Below are positions 8,015-15,666 of a stretch of DNA of 47,663 nucleotides, piece after piece (within the stretch, counting starts at the first letter, position 1; every line of letters starts with the position of its first letter). The DNA comes from Acidimicrobiales bacterium (GTDB lineage: Bacteria > Actinomycetota > Acidimicrobiia > Acidimicrobiales > SZUA-35): positions 12,416 through 60,078 of the forward strand of contig JAHDFH010000006.1 in NCBI GenBank assembly GCA_020628305.1, read 5' to 3'. The translations under genes and the position numbers were made by a program. Under the pieces are notes generated by a model that saw only the letters and a list, made by a program, of their open reading frames with translations, ran no database searches and was not told the origin of the DNA.

Positions 8015-9294
8015 GGTTTCCATCCAGCTGCGGCTAAGCGAGAAGCCACCCGCCCAGAGGGTTTAGCGACCAGTTGAGCATACGTACTTTGTGGCGCTCC
8101 TTTTGGATTAAAAGCATAGATTGGCTTGAGCCGTAGTAGCCCATCTAGTTCTCGTGCAGCTGAAACTTGCACAACATCGCTAACCCGCCGCTCCCCATTA
8201 CTGAACTGACGCACATGAACAAACAAATCGACTGCGTTTCGGATTGACTCAGTCACTCGCGCATAATCTAAGCCAGAACACTCCACTAAGCGATCGATAA
8301 CTGCCGAAGGCGAACGAGCGTGCAAAGTCGAGAGCGACCCATCATTGCCCGAAGCCATCGCAGTTAGCAGCTCTCTGGCGATTTCATCTCTAGCTTCGCC
8401 AACAACAATCCTGTCTGGGTGCATACGTAGCGCTGACTTCATAAGCTGCTTGCCCGTCACCTCACCGACTCCGTCTGAGTTTGCACCACGACCTTCCAAC
8501 TCGACTACATCAAGCTTTGGATGTAGTGTGGCCAAGTCAAGCTCGGCTCTGTCTTCAATTGTGACTACTCTCTCGAGCGGCTCTAACTCACCCAACATAC
8601 AGAGAAGTAACGCTGTCTTGCCAGCCCCTGTTCCACCAGAGATAACAATATTTAGCTGGGCTCTCACCGCAGCTGAGAGAAAGTCTGCCAATGGTGTGTC
8701 CACTGTGTTATTGGCTTTGAGATCTGCCAAAGATCTTATTGACCGATCCGGCACTCTAAACGAGAGCTCGTAACCGGAGTTAGCAGAGTGAGCGGCGTTA
8801 ACTCGAATGCCCTCTGGTAAGCGAGCATCAAAGCTAGGGTTGTGAGGATCAAACGGTGTGCTGGCAATTCCGAGACTCGAGCGCAAGTTTCGGATTTCAT
8901 CACCAAGACCTTTAAGAGACGAATACCAGGGGTCGACCGCCTCCCGTTGCCCACTTCGATAATGGATGACAACAGCATCTGTACCCTTCACAAAAATGTC
9001 ACTCGCACCTTTGCGTGCCAGTTCCCTCACCTTGGTAAGCAGCTTGTGCCCCATTGCAAGATCTGCGATGTCATAAACCAGATGTTCCAGCTGATCTGTT
9101 TCGAGATCAGCAAAGCTAGCCTTGTTGGAAGCTAGAGCTTTCGTCGCAAAAGAGACATGAACAGCCCTTGGATCAGACACTTCTGATGATGAAGTGATGT
9201 ATTCCTCGGCTCGGGTTTGGGTCCAGGTTGCCAGTTGCTCTACCGTGGCCGCTCCAGTTTTGGTATTGGTTTCTGTTTTGAATTCAACGACCAT
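8011..9294 (-). CDS. tadA: TadA/CpaF-family secretion ATPase
   Basis: 427-residue hexameric ATPase that powers Tad pilus assembly or a related type II/IV secretion step in the cytoplasm. Visible are the N-terminal domain (ARKGASDIFVKG, about 93–104), the Walker A motif GGTGAGKT (220–227), the aspartate-box region with ERVVTIEDRAELD, the Walker B region DRIVVGEARDEIA and STLHARSP. Residues are complete, so it should be active. It overlaps the SAF-domain gene by one base and tadB by four, placing it in the same operon. Confidence 0.92.
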   Translation of the reverse strand: MVVEFKTETNTKTGAATVEQLATWTQTRAEEYITSSSEVSDPRAVHVSFATKALASNKASFADLETDQLEHLVYDIADLAMGHKLLTKVRELARKGASDIFVKGTDAVVIHYRSGQREAVDPWYSSLKGLGDEIRNLRSSLGIASTPFDPHNPSFDARLPEGIRVNAAHSANSGYELSFRVPDRSIRSLADLKANNTVDTPLADFLSAAVRAQLNIVISGGTGAGKTALLLCMLGELEPLERVVTIEDRAELDLATLHPKLDVVELEGRGANSDGVGEVTGKQLMKSALRMHPDRIVVGEARDEIARELLTAMASGNDGSLSTLHARSPSAVIDRLVECSGLDYARVTESIRNAVDLFVHVRQFSNGERRVSDVVQVSAARELDGLLRLKPIYAFNPKGAPQSTYAQLVAKPSGRVASRLAAAGWKP

Positions 9295-9938
9295 TATTGA
9301 GCCTTGATAGCGAACCTGACGCCACCTGGGGTCTGACTTGCTGTCGCTATATTGTTGGCCACTTTCTCGGCTGGGACTTCCACGGAGATCAAGAGTTCGG
9401 TTGCTGCTCCAAGCTCAGGTCTGCTTACTTCAAAAACTCGAGCATCTGTTGCTAACGCTGTTGTAACTTGGGAGTCAACTTCCACACCAAAGACATCAAC
9501 AATGTCACCAGCTGCGATATCCGGAGTTGGATACATGCCAGGGGTTGCTAAGACACCGATCACAACATTCCCAGGTTGAACTGGCTGAACGGAACCTAAG
9601 TCAGAGAGTTGGATGATATCTGAACCAGCCACCGGATACTGAACTACTTGGCCAATGAGATCATCTGGGTTACTGAAAGAATTGATGTGGCTATTGCCTT
9701 CAATCACTAGCAGGTCCGTTGATTCAATCACTGTTCCGGGGGCCAGGTCTGCTCCTGCGATAACGATTCCGGTAGCTGAGTTGTAACTATTCCAAACCCA
9801 AACTGCTCCCGCCGCTGCGATCAGTGACAATAGCAGCGATCCGGCTACCCCCAGGTTTCTCCCGCTTGAGGATTGTTTTGGCTCAGCGGAGTGGGTGGCT
9901 ATCCCCGACTCAATCAGTTCGCTTTCAATATCTAACAT
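9294..9938 (-). CDS. SAF-domain protein (CpaB/RcpC-like)
   Basis: 214 residues. A cytoplasmic head of about 27 residues and one membrane helix (LGVAGSLLLSLIAAAGAVWV) are followed by a SAF domain (about 55–115: VIAGADLAPGTVIESTDLLVI) and a C-terminal beta-rich domain, matching CpaB/RcpC-type Tad accessory proteins. It is first in the operon. The ATG at 9938 is preceded by AGAGGCGG. Upstream lie a strong inverted repeat and a DnaA-box cluster. Confidence 0.75.
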   Translation of the reverse strand: MLDIESELIESGIATHSAEPKQSSSGRNLGVAGSLLLSLIAAAGAVWVWNSYNSATGIVIAGADLAPGTVIESTDLLVIEGNSHINSFSNPDDLIGQVVQYPVAGSDIIQLSDLGSVQPVQPGNVVIGVLATPGMYPTPDIAAGDIVDVFGVEVDSQVTTALATDARVFEVSRPELGAATELLISVEVPAEKVANNIATASQTPGGVRFAIKAQ

Positions 9939-9960
9939 CGCACCCGCCTCTATGAGAATC

Positions 9961-9987
9961 GAACCTAGGGCAAAACGACCTAGGTTC
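9961..9987. terminator. Inverted repeat between acyl-CoA synthetase and Tad genes
   Basis: Perfect nine-base arms GAACCTAGG and CCTAGGTTC with a nine-base loop. It could end the minus-strand acyl-CoA synthetase transcript or act as an operator of the Tad operon. There is no clean T-run on the minus strand, so the terminator call is weak. Confidence 0.35.
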
Positions 9988-10028
9988 TTGCTATTTACAG
10001 CAATTTGATTCTACTTGCTTGTACAAGC

Positions 10029-10061
10029 TAACCCACAGGGTTATCCACAGGCTGTGGGTTA
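10029..10061. promoter_or_regulatory. DnaA box inside an inverted repeat
   Basis: A perfect DnaA box TTATCCACA (10041–10049) lies between the arms of a ten-base inverted repeat, TAACCCACAG and CTGTGGGTTA. Each arm is itself a one- or two-mismatch DnaA box. The structure is intergenic, between the Tad operon and the acyl-CoA synthetase. Confidence 0.5.
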
Positions 10062-10079
10062 CTTCCAAGAACTAGTCCA

Positions 10080-10092
10080 AATCAGCTTGATC
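10080..10092. repeat. 13-base repeat, copy 1
   Basis: AATCAGCTTGATC, identical to 12388–12400. Both copies lie beside a DnaA-box cluster. Confidence 0.45.
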
Positions 10093-10100
10093 AAGGGGTT

Positions 10101-11819
10101 TTAGTCCCTGTAGAGAGAGTCAATCTCTGTGGAATATTTGTCGAATATTACTTTTCGTCGCAATTTAGAAGTCGGCGTGAGACATTCAGAATCTGGCAGC
10201 CACTCTTCGTCTAGCACGATAAGTTTCTTAACCTTTTCAGCTGATGAGTAAGACTCCATCTCTTTTCCGACCTGCTCTTGCACGGTCTGCACAAGCTCAG
10301 GTTTTTTGGCTAAGTCTTTGAATGATTCACCAGCAAACCCATTGGATTCGGCCCAGCTTTCAACTGCTTCTGGTTCGAGGGTGACCAAAGCTGTGACGTA
10401 CTTACGTCGATCCCCAATTGCAATGGCCTGCGCAACGAGCGGTGACAGTTTCATCGAGTTCTCTAACATCGATGGAGAAATGTTCTTCCCGCCTGAGGTT
10501 ACGATTAATTCTTTTTTGCGATCAATCACTTTGAGATAATTGTCTTCATCAAACTCGCCAATGTCACCTGTTGCAAACCAGCCCCCCTCGAACATTACCT
10601 CTGAAGTTAGATCGGGACGATCCAAATAGCCACGAAAAATGTTTCCACCCCGACACATGATCTCACCATCATCAGCCAGCTTTACTTCCACTCCTGGACA
10701 TGCCGGACCTACGTATCCAACTTTCGGCTTTGTCGGATGCCATGTCATTGGACCAGAGGTTTCTGAAAGGCCATAAATCTCTGACATTGGAACACCGATG
10801 GTGAGAAACCATTGCATAACATCTGGAGAAAGCGGCGCTCCTCCCGAAACAGCAACTACCAGCTGATCCAAACCAATCTTTGCCCGAATTTTTTTAGAAA
10901 ACAGCTTTACCTTCAGCGCTGCGATCGCTCGCTTTGCGGCTGTTGGATCTTCACCCTCTAGGGCAAGCTTTACCTTGCTGTAGATCTTTTCATAGACCCT
11001 TGGAACGCCGAAAAGAATGTTAGGTCTTACTTCAAGGGCGTACTTCGCAACGTCAGTGGGTTCCGGACAACAAGTCACCTCAAAGCCAGATAGCAAACCT
11101 GTGTAGTGAGAGACCATGCGCTCTGCGATGTGCGCCATCGGCAAATAGCTTATTAGCTTAGTCCCTTCATAAACTCCAAGCTCTAAACGTCTACGCAAAC
11201 ATGCGACAGTCCAAGAAACGTTAGCGTGATCGAGCACCACCCCTTTAGGGTCTCCAGTCGTTCCAGAAGTAAATATCAAAGTCGCCATCTGCGAGGAATC
11301 AACCTTTGATGCTAGAGCCTCAAGGTCTGCGCCGATTACCTCATCCAGATCAGAGTAGCTGCCTGTGCTGTTGGAGAAGTTTGAGCCAACAGCCATAACG
11401 TGACCGGGAAGGTCATTGGAGGGCATTGTCTCCACCACTTCTGAGAGATGGTCTTCTACGAATATTGCCTTTGCGTCTGCCGCTGTAACCACCTTCTTAA
11501 TCTGCGCAGACGAAGATGTGTTGTAAATCGAGACTGGGGTAGCCCCAAGAAATAATGCAGCGAGATCAAGGATGTGAAACTCGTAGCGGTTACGCATCAT
11601 CAACATAACTCGGTCACCTTGCTTGATACCCAAACCAGCTAGTCCGGCGGCGACTGAAGCAATCTTGCCTTTAAGTTCTTGGTAGGTTAGGGCATGCCAA
11701 TCGTCCCCGTCTTTCCAGCGAAGAGCAGTGTCTTGAGGATTTCTTTCGACCTGATCTAAGAAATTACGACAAATACTTGAGTTTTCGATCCGGTCAGTGA
11801 TCTGAGCATTACTTGGCAC
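10101..11819 (-). CDS. Long-chain acyl-CoA synthetase (AMP-forming)
   Basis: 572 residues of the adenylate-forming family. It activates a fatty acid through an acyl-AMP and transfers it to CoA. The P-loop-like motif TSGTTGDPKGV (about 185–195), the central YGLSETSGPMTWH segment, the hinge ATGDIGEFDEDNYLKVIDRKKE and a late catalytic lysine region (LTPTSKLRRKVI) are all present. It resembles FadD15-type enzymes. The start is GTG at 11819 with AAGGAGG close upstream. It is monocistronic between two DnaA-box clusters. Confidence 0.92.
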   Translation of the reverse strand: MPSNAQITDRIENSSICRNFLDQVERNPQDTALRWKDGDDWHALTYQELKGKIASVAAGLAGLGIKQGDRVMLMMRNRYEFHILDLAALFLGATPVSIYNTSSSAQIKKVVTAADAKAIFVEDHLSEVVETMPSNDLPGHVMAVGSNFSNSTGSYSDLDEVIGADLEALASKVDSSQMATLIFTSGTTGDPKGVVLDHANVSWTVACLRRRLELGVYEGTKLISYLPMAHIAERMVSHYTGLLSGFEVTCCPEPTDVAKYALEVRPNILFGVPRVYEKIYSKVKLALEGEDPTAAKRAIAALKVKLFSKKIRAKIGLDQLVVAVSGGAPLSPDVMQWFLTIGVPMSEIYGLSETSGPMTWHPTKPKVGYVGPACPGVEVKLADDGEIMCRGGNIFRGYLDRPDLTSEVMFEGGWFATGDIGEFDEDNYLKVIDRKKELIVTSGGKNISPSMLENSMKLSPLVAQAIAIGDRRKYVTALVTLEPEAVESWAESNGFAGESFKDLAKKPELVQTVQEQVGKEMESYSSAEKVKKLIVLDEEWLPDSECLTPTSKLRRKVIFDKYSTEIDSLYRD

Positions 11820-11921
11820 TTCGCCTCCTTGACGGGTTAGTTGATTCTAGCTTGAATGAAATAGCTATGCCCCGCATAAAAGCTGTGAGCCGTAAGCTCG
11901 GGGGGGGCTGGTATTTACGAT

Positions 11922-11927
11922 TAGAAT
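11922..11927 (+). promoter_or_regulatory. Leaderless -10 of the zinc-ribbon gene
   Basis: TAGAAT, six bases (AGCGTT), then GTG at 11934. Confidence 0.6.
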
Positions 11928-11933
11928 AGCGTT

Positions 11934-12350
11934 GTGGCAACTTACGGACGCACTAACACGAGCGACATAAGCATCGACGATAAGCCAATTGCTTCGACTG
12001 CAAAACTGAAAGATCGCCATATTCAGCAGCAACGTCGCAGGCTGCTTATAGCTTTTCTTGCGCTCTTGGTGGCCGTTCTACTAATCACAGGTTTTGACCC
12101 AGCCCGGGTAGCTATCGCCGCCATCAGCTCTTTCGCAATTTTGAGCATTGGCCTTGTCATCCTGGGCGCAATGGCTCGGCCAGTTCCAGAGCCTCCTCCC
12201 CCAGGGGAGCTACGCAAAGTGAGGCTGGCGTATCGCTGCTCGAGCTGCGGAACCGAGTTGCGCATGACACTCGCGAATGATCAGGTTCCCGAATCTCCAA
12301 GACATTGTGGAGACAACATGGACCTACTCACAAGCACCGAGGACATTTAG
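11934..12350 (+). CDS. Membrane protein with C-terminal zinc ribbon
   Basis: 138 residues, family not named. Two adjacent membrane helices (about 38–53 and 58–80) are followed by a Pro-rich linker (PVPEPPPPGE) and a C-terminal zinc-binding motif: YRCSSCGTEL, then SPRHCGDNM, giving three Cys plus a His as likely ligands. The ribbon should face the cytoplasm. The GTG at 11934 has TAGAAT exactly six bases upstream. It lies two genes before trpG, between two DnaA-box clusters. The partner of the ribbon is unknown. Confidence 0.7.
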   Translation: MATYGRTNTSDISIDDKPIASTAKLKDRHIQQQRRRLLIAFLALLVAVLLITGFDPARVAIAAISSFAILSIGLVILGAMARPVPEPPPPGELRKVRLAYRCSSCGTELRMTLANDQVPESPRHCGDNMDLLTSTEDI

Positions 12351-12362
12351 ATTTCCCCAACC

Positions 12363-12470
12363 TGTGGATAAGTATCTGTGGTTTTCGAATCAGCTTGATC
12401 TCGGCAAAGTTTGATCCAACTGCTAGAGGCTATATGAGTTATCCCCTGGGTAACCCACAGGTGTGGATAA
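12363..12470. promoter_or_regulatory. DnaA-box cluster
   Basis: An intergenic stretch with two perfect boxes read on the minus strand (TGTGGATAA at 12363–12371 and 12462–12470), a TAACCCACA variant at 12451–12459 facing the second, and a weaker TTATCCCCT. This could be a DnaA-binding locus near, or part of, the chromosomal origin; no AT-rich unwinding element is obvious. Confidence 0.5.
12388..12400. repeat. 13-base repeat, copy 2
   Basis: AATCAGCTTGATC, identical to 10080–10092, located inside the DnaA-box cluster. Confidence 0.45.
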
Positions 12471-12495
12471 CACCCGTGTAATTACAGAACCGGCA

Positions 12496-12768
12496 TTACC
12501 TCAACCGTGTTGAGCTGACGATTCCAACCAAAACTAAACCCAAGCCAATCAGCAGATACCAATTGGAAGGAGTACCCAAGGTCTCAGACTCTACTAGATA
12601 GTTCGTCAATAGGATCCCAGCGCCAATCGCAAAGGATCCAAACATGATGATTGGCACTGCTATAGACGCAGGCTCCTCTGTAACTACTTCGGGCTGAGCT
12701 TCAGACCTAACTGAAGGCTTTGTCCCCTTAGGTGTAATTCGGCTGCTCTTTGTGTCTTGTCTTACCAT
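12496..12768 (-). CDS. crgA: Cell division protein CrgA
   Basis: 90 residues from the ATG at 12768. A basic, Thr/Ser-rich N-terminus leads to two membrane helices (about 34–54 and 67–88), the second with the CrgA-type ending NWYLLIGLGLVLVG…STR. CrgA recruits FtsZ-ring and wall-synthesis proteins in actinobacteria. Position next to trpG and the pknB block matches mycobacteria. The track start at 12825 leaves only 22 bases to trpG; a TAAGCT hexamer seven bases before 12768 supports the shorter form. Confidence 0.8.
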   Translation of the reverse strand: MVRQDTKSSRITPKGTKPSVRSEAQPEVVTEEPASIAVPIIMFGSFAIGAGILLTNYLVESETLGTPSNWYLLIGLGLVLVGIVSSTRLR

Positions 12769-12775
12769 CGCTTCT

Positions 12776-12781
12776 AGCTTA
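12776..12781 (-). promoter_or_regulatory. Leaderless -10 of crgA
   Basis: TAAGCT, seven bases (AGAAGCG), then ATG at 12768. It decides the crgA start. Confidence 0.45.
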
Positions 12782-12847
12782 GTCTCCGGTTTGAACAAGA
12801 TCAGAGATAGCAACAATGCAATCATCTAGCGGCTAGCCTTTGTTGTC

Positions 12848-13423
12848 GTGGCATCAAAAATTGCTGTTGTAGATAACTTCGACTCGTTTGTCTATGTACT
12901 GGTCCAGTACCTTGGTGAGCTTGGCGCTGAGATAGAAGTGTTACGGAATGATTGTGATCTTGAAGAGATAACCGCTATGCAGCCGGACGGTTTACTGATT
13001 AGTCCCGGTCCTGGAACCCCTGCAGATGCCGGTTTATCCAATGAGGCAATCAAACACTTCGCCGGCAAAGTTCCTATCTTTGGTGTTTGTCTAGGCCATC
13101 AGTGTATTGCTGAGCTCTATGGCGCAACTGTTAGTAAAGCGCCAGAGCTGATGCACGGCAAAACCAGTGCAGTGCACCACAAAGGTGAAGGTGTTTTCGC
13201 TGGAATAGCTTCACCAGTCACTGCCACCCGCTATCACTCACTTGCCATCGAGAACACAAGCATGACAGACCAACTTGAGGTCACCGCTGAGACAGACGAT
13301 GGGATCATCATGGGAATTAGGCACAAAGAATTGGATATTGAAGGGGTCCAATTTCACCCAGAGTCGGTGCTTACCGAGCATGGTCATGAGATGCTTCAAA
13401 ACTTCCTCAACAGAGCACGCTGA
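12848..13423 (+). CDS. trpG: Glutamine amidotransferase, anthranilate/aminodeoxychorismate synthase component II
   Basis: 191-residue class I glutamine amidotransferase. It releases ammonia from glutamine for a chorismate-using partner, anthranilate synthase (TrpE) or aminodeoxychorismate synthase (PabB). The oxyanion region SPGPGTP (52–58), nucleophile C81 in GVCLGHQ and the H170/E172 pair in VQFHPES are intact. No component I gene is in the window, so TrpG and PabA cannot be separated; the symbol follows the mycobacterial gene at the same place. The GTG at 12848 has TAGCCT eight bases upstream. Confidence 0.9.
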   Translation: MASKIAVVDNFDSFVYVLVQYLGELGAEIEVLRNDCDLEEITAMQPDGLLISPGPGTPADAGLSNEAIKHFAGKVPIFGVCLGHQCIAELYGATVSKAPELMHGKTSAVHHKGEGVFAGIASPVTATRYHSLAIENTSMTDQLEVTAETDDGIIMGIRHKELDIEGVQFHPESVLTEHGHEMLQNFLNRAR

Positions 13424-13480
13424 ACACTAACGAGGAAATCCGGACACGAGTTTCGACCTCCGCCGCCGCCCCCAGTGCCC

Positions 13481-13513
13481 GGACCTGGACGGGTAGTACC
13501 GTCCCCGGTGTCC
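13481..13513. terminator. GC-rich hairpin between trpG and pknB
   Basis: GGACGG and CCGTCC form a six-base stem with loop GTAGTA, extended by outer GGACC and GGTGTCC. It lies between two convergent genes and could stop both transcripts. No T-run follows. Confidence 0.35.
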
Positions 13514-13514
13514 G

Positions 13515-15608
13515 CTACGGGGCTGGCGGACCTGTTGTTGAAGAACTCGTGCTTGAAGAGGAAGAGCTGGCGGTGGTGCTGGCTGTTGTCGAAGTGCTGG
13601 ACGAGGTGGTGCCGCTTGAAAGTCGGCCGATCCGAATCGTGACATCGTCCTCTACGCTGTGAAGAGACCCCGGCGACGGCGACTGACTTACAACCTTACC
13701 AACCTGGGTTGAGTCGTTTGTATCTTGGTTCTGGACTCTGATACTGCCTTCGAGGAAACCAAGACCGATTAAGGTTTCTTGCGCCTCTTCACGTGACAGC
13801 CCAGTTAGATCAACCAGAACCGCCTGCGTAGAGCCTGAAGATAATCTCAATGTGATCTCGTCAGCGAATTTGGCTGACGTTCCGATTTCAGGCTCTGTTC
13901 TAACAACAGAATCAGCTGGCAAAGTCGAAGCTATCTTCATCGCAAAGTCCGTCTTAACCTGGCTAAAACCAGCCTCTTCTAATAGGGCCTGGGCTTCAGA
14001 AACAGGTAAACCTTCAACATCTGGGATCACATCACCTTCAGGGCCTGACGACACCACAAGCGTTATCTCTCCTGCACCTGGATCCCAATCCGTGCCAGCA
14101 GGAGGATCTGTCCGTAGAACAGTACCTGCCTCTTCATCACTGGATTCTTCCTCACGAATTGATCGTATTGAGAGATCTTCAAGAATATCTGATGCCTCAG
14201 CTGCAGTCCTGCCACGAAGGTCCGGGATGGAGATTAGCTCTTGTTCTTGAGAAACAAAGATTTGAACAGTGCTACCCTCTTCTTGCGTTGAACCTTCTTC
14301 TGGTTGTACTGCGAAAACAATCCCTGGATCTTCATCGGATTTTTGGAAAACCTCTTCTACCTCAAAACCAGCAGTCTGTAGCTGTCTGCGAGCCGAGTCC
14401 AAATCTTCACCGATCACAGCCGGCACTTCTACCCCGGTCTCGGTTGGTTCTGAATCGCCTGCCAAGGTGTAGACGATAAAACCAACCAAGCCAATCAAAG
14501 CTACGGCGAGTACCCCCAGCATCACTATGAAAGCTCCCGAACGGTTTGGTGGTTCGTAGTACTCTTCAATCGCCTGAGTTGCCCCAGTGGCAGCCGAAAC
14601 CGGTACAGCACGGGAAGTATCAATAATTGCCCTGACCGATCCAGTGTCATGAATTGGCCGCATTGTTTGCGCTCCGCCTGTAGCTACTGGCATCGCTTCG
14701 GTAGCTGGCATGGCTCGAGTAGCGGCCATGTCGCCCGCCACAGCAGCACCTCGCAACCCAACGAGGGGCCGGCCAGAGATAAAGTTGGCTAAATCTTGCC
14801 GTACCTCTTGTGCAGCGGGATAGCGAGCTCGTGGGTCTTTCTGGAGAAGCTGATTAACAACAGAGGCCATCTCCTTTGGAACCGCTGGATTCTTCTCAGT
14901 GGCCAGAGGCGCTGCCTCCTGAACGTGCTTGTATGCAATTGCCACTGGAGAGTCGCCAACGAACGGCGTCTCGCCGCACAGCATTTCGAAAAGAACTACT
15001 CCGAGTGCATAAAGATCACTTCGAGGGTCAACATTCTTTCCCTGTGCTTGTTCTGGTGAAAAATAAGAAGCTGTACCCATCACAGAGCCGGTTTGAGTCA
15101 GTTCATCGTCAGCAATTCCAAAAGCTCGAGCGATACCAAAGTCGGCGACTTTGACCTGACCTTCGTTAGTGATCATAATGTTGCCGGGCTTCACATCACG
15201 ATGCACGGTGCCGTTACGGTGAGCAAAACTAAGCGCGGCTGCGACTTCTGATCCAATTTCGGCTGAGCGGCGTGGGCTGAGGTGACCTTCCGAAGCAATA
15301 AGCTCTGCCAAAGTGCGGCCCTCAACGTACTCCATGACAATGAAGTACGTGTCTTCGTGTTCTCCCCAATCGTACACTGCCACAACATTTGGATGATTCA
15401 GCTTGCCAGCCGCTTGTGCCTCTCTTCTAAACCGAGCTACGAAGCTTGGCTCTGAAGCGTACTGAGCGAACAAAACTTTAACAGCAACCGGGCGGTCAAG
15501 GAGCTGATCCCTTGCAAGGAAAACGTCAGCCATGCCACCGCGTGCAATACGACGATGGAGCTCATATCTACCGTTTAGAATCGGCCGGGATTGTGATACA
15601 TCAGACAC
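13515..15608 (-). CDS. pknB: PASTA-domain Ser/Thr protein kinase PknB
   Basis: 697-residue transmembrane kinase that controls wall growth and division. The cytoplasmic kinase domain (about 14–275) has the Gly loop ARGGMADVF, ATP lysine K44, catalytic HRDVKPGN (D138), DFG (156–158) and GTASYFSPE. A linker leads to one membrane helix (about 360–383) and four extracellular PASTA repeats (about 394–660), which bind muropeptides or lipid II. The C-terminus is a Ser/Thr tail. It is the last gene of the division operon. Unlike mycobacteria there is no pknA beside it. Confidence 0.95.
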   Translation of the reverse strand: MSDVSQSRPILNGRYELHRRIARGGMADVFLARDQLLDRPVAVKVLFAQYASEPSFVARFRREAQAAGKLNHPNVVAVYDWGEHEDTYFIVMEYVEGRTLAELIASEGHLSPRRSAEIGSEVAAALSFAHRNGTVHRDVKPGNIMITNEGQVKVADFGIARAFGIADDELTQTGSVMGTASYFSPEQAQGKNVDPRSDLYALGVVLFEMLCGETPFVGDSPVAIAYKHVQEAAPLATEKNPAVPKEMASVVNQLLQKDPRARYPAAQEVRQDLANFISGRPLVGLRGAAVAGDMAATRAMPATEAMPVATGGAQTMRPIHDTGSVRAIIDTSRAVPVSAATGATQAIEEYYEPPNRSGAFIVMLGVLAVALIGLVGFIVYTLAGDSEPTETGVEVPAVIGEDLDSARRQLQTAGFEVEEVFQKSDEDPGIVFAVQPEEGSTQEEGSTVQIFVSQEQELISIPDLRGRTAAEASDILEDLSIRSIREEESSDEEAGTVLRTDPPAGTDWDPGAGEITLVVSSGPEGDVIPDVEGLPVSEAQALLEEAGFSQVKTDFAMKIASTLPADSVVRTEPEIGTSAKFADEITLRLSSGSTQAVLVDLTGLSREEAQETLIGLGFLEGSIRVQNQDTNDSTQVGKVVSQSPSPGSLHSVEDDVTIRIGRLSSGTTSSSTSTTASTTASSSSSSTSSSTTGPPAP

Positions 15609-15666
15609 TCACGTATCATGCTATCTACAATAAAGTATGCCCCGACGCTTGATCGAAAAAACGCTT

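Noticed and set aside
8014-8023. tadB start at ATG 8023
   Set aside because: The in-frame ATG at 8014 makes the usual four-base ATGA overlap with tadA and is preferred.
10029-12470. Calling this region the chromosomal origin oriC
   Set aside because: dnaA, dnaN and gyrase genes are absent and no AT-rich unwinding element is evident. Recorded only as DnaA-box clusters.
13427-13645. 72-residue minus-strand ORF at the pknB 3' end
   Set aside because: Pro/Arg/Gln-rich shadow of the pknB Ser/Thr-repeat region in another frame.
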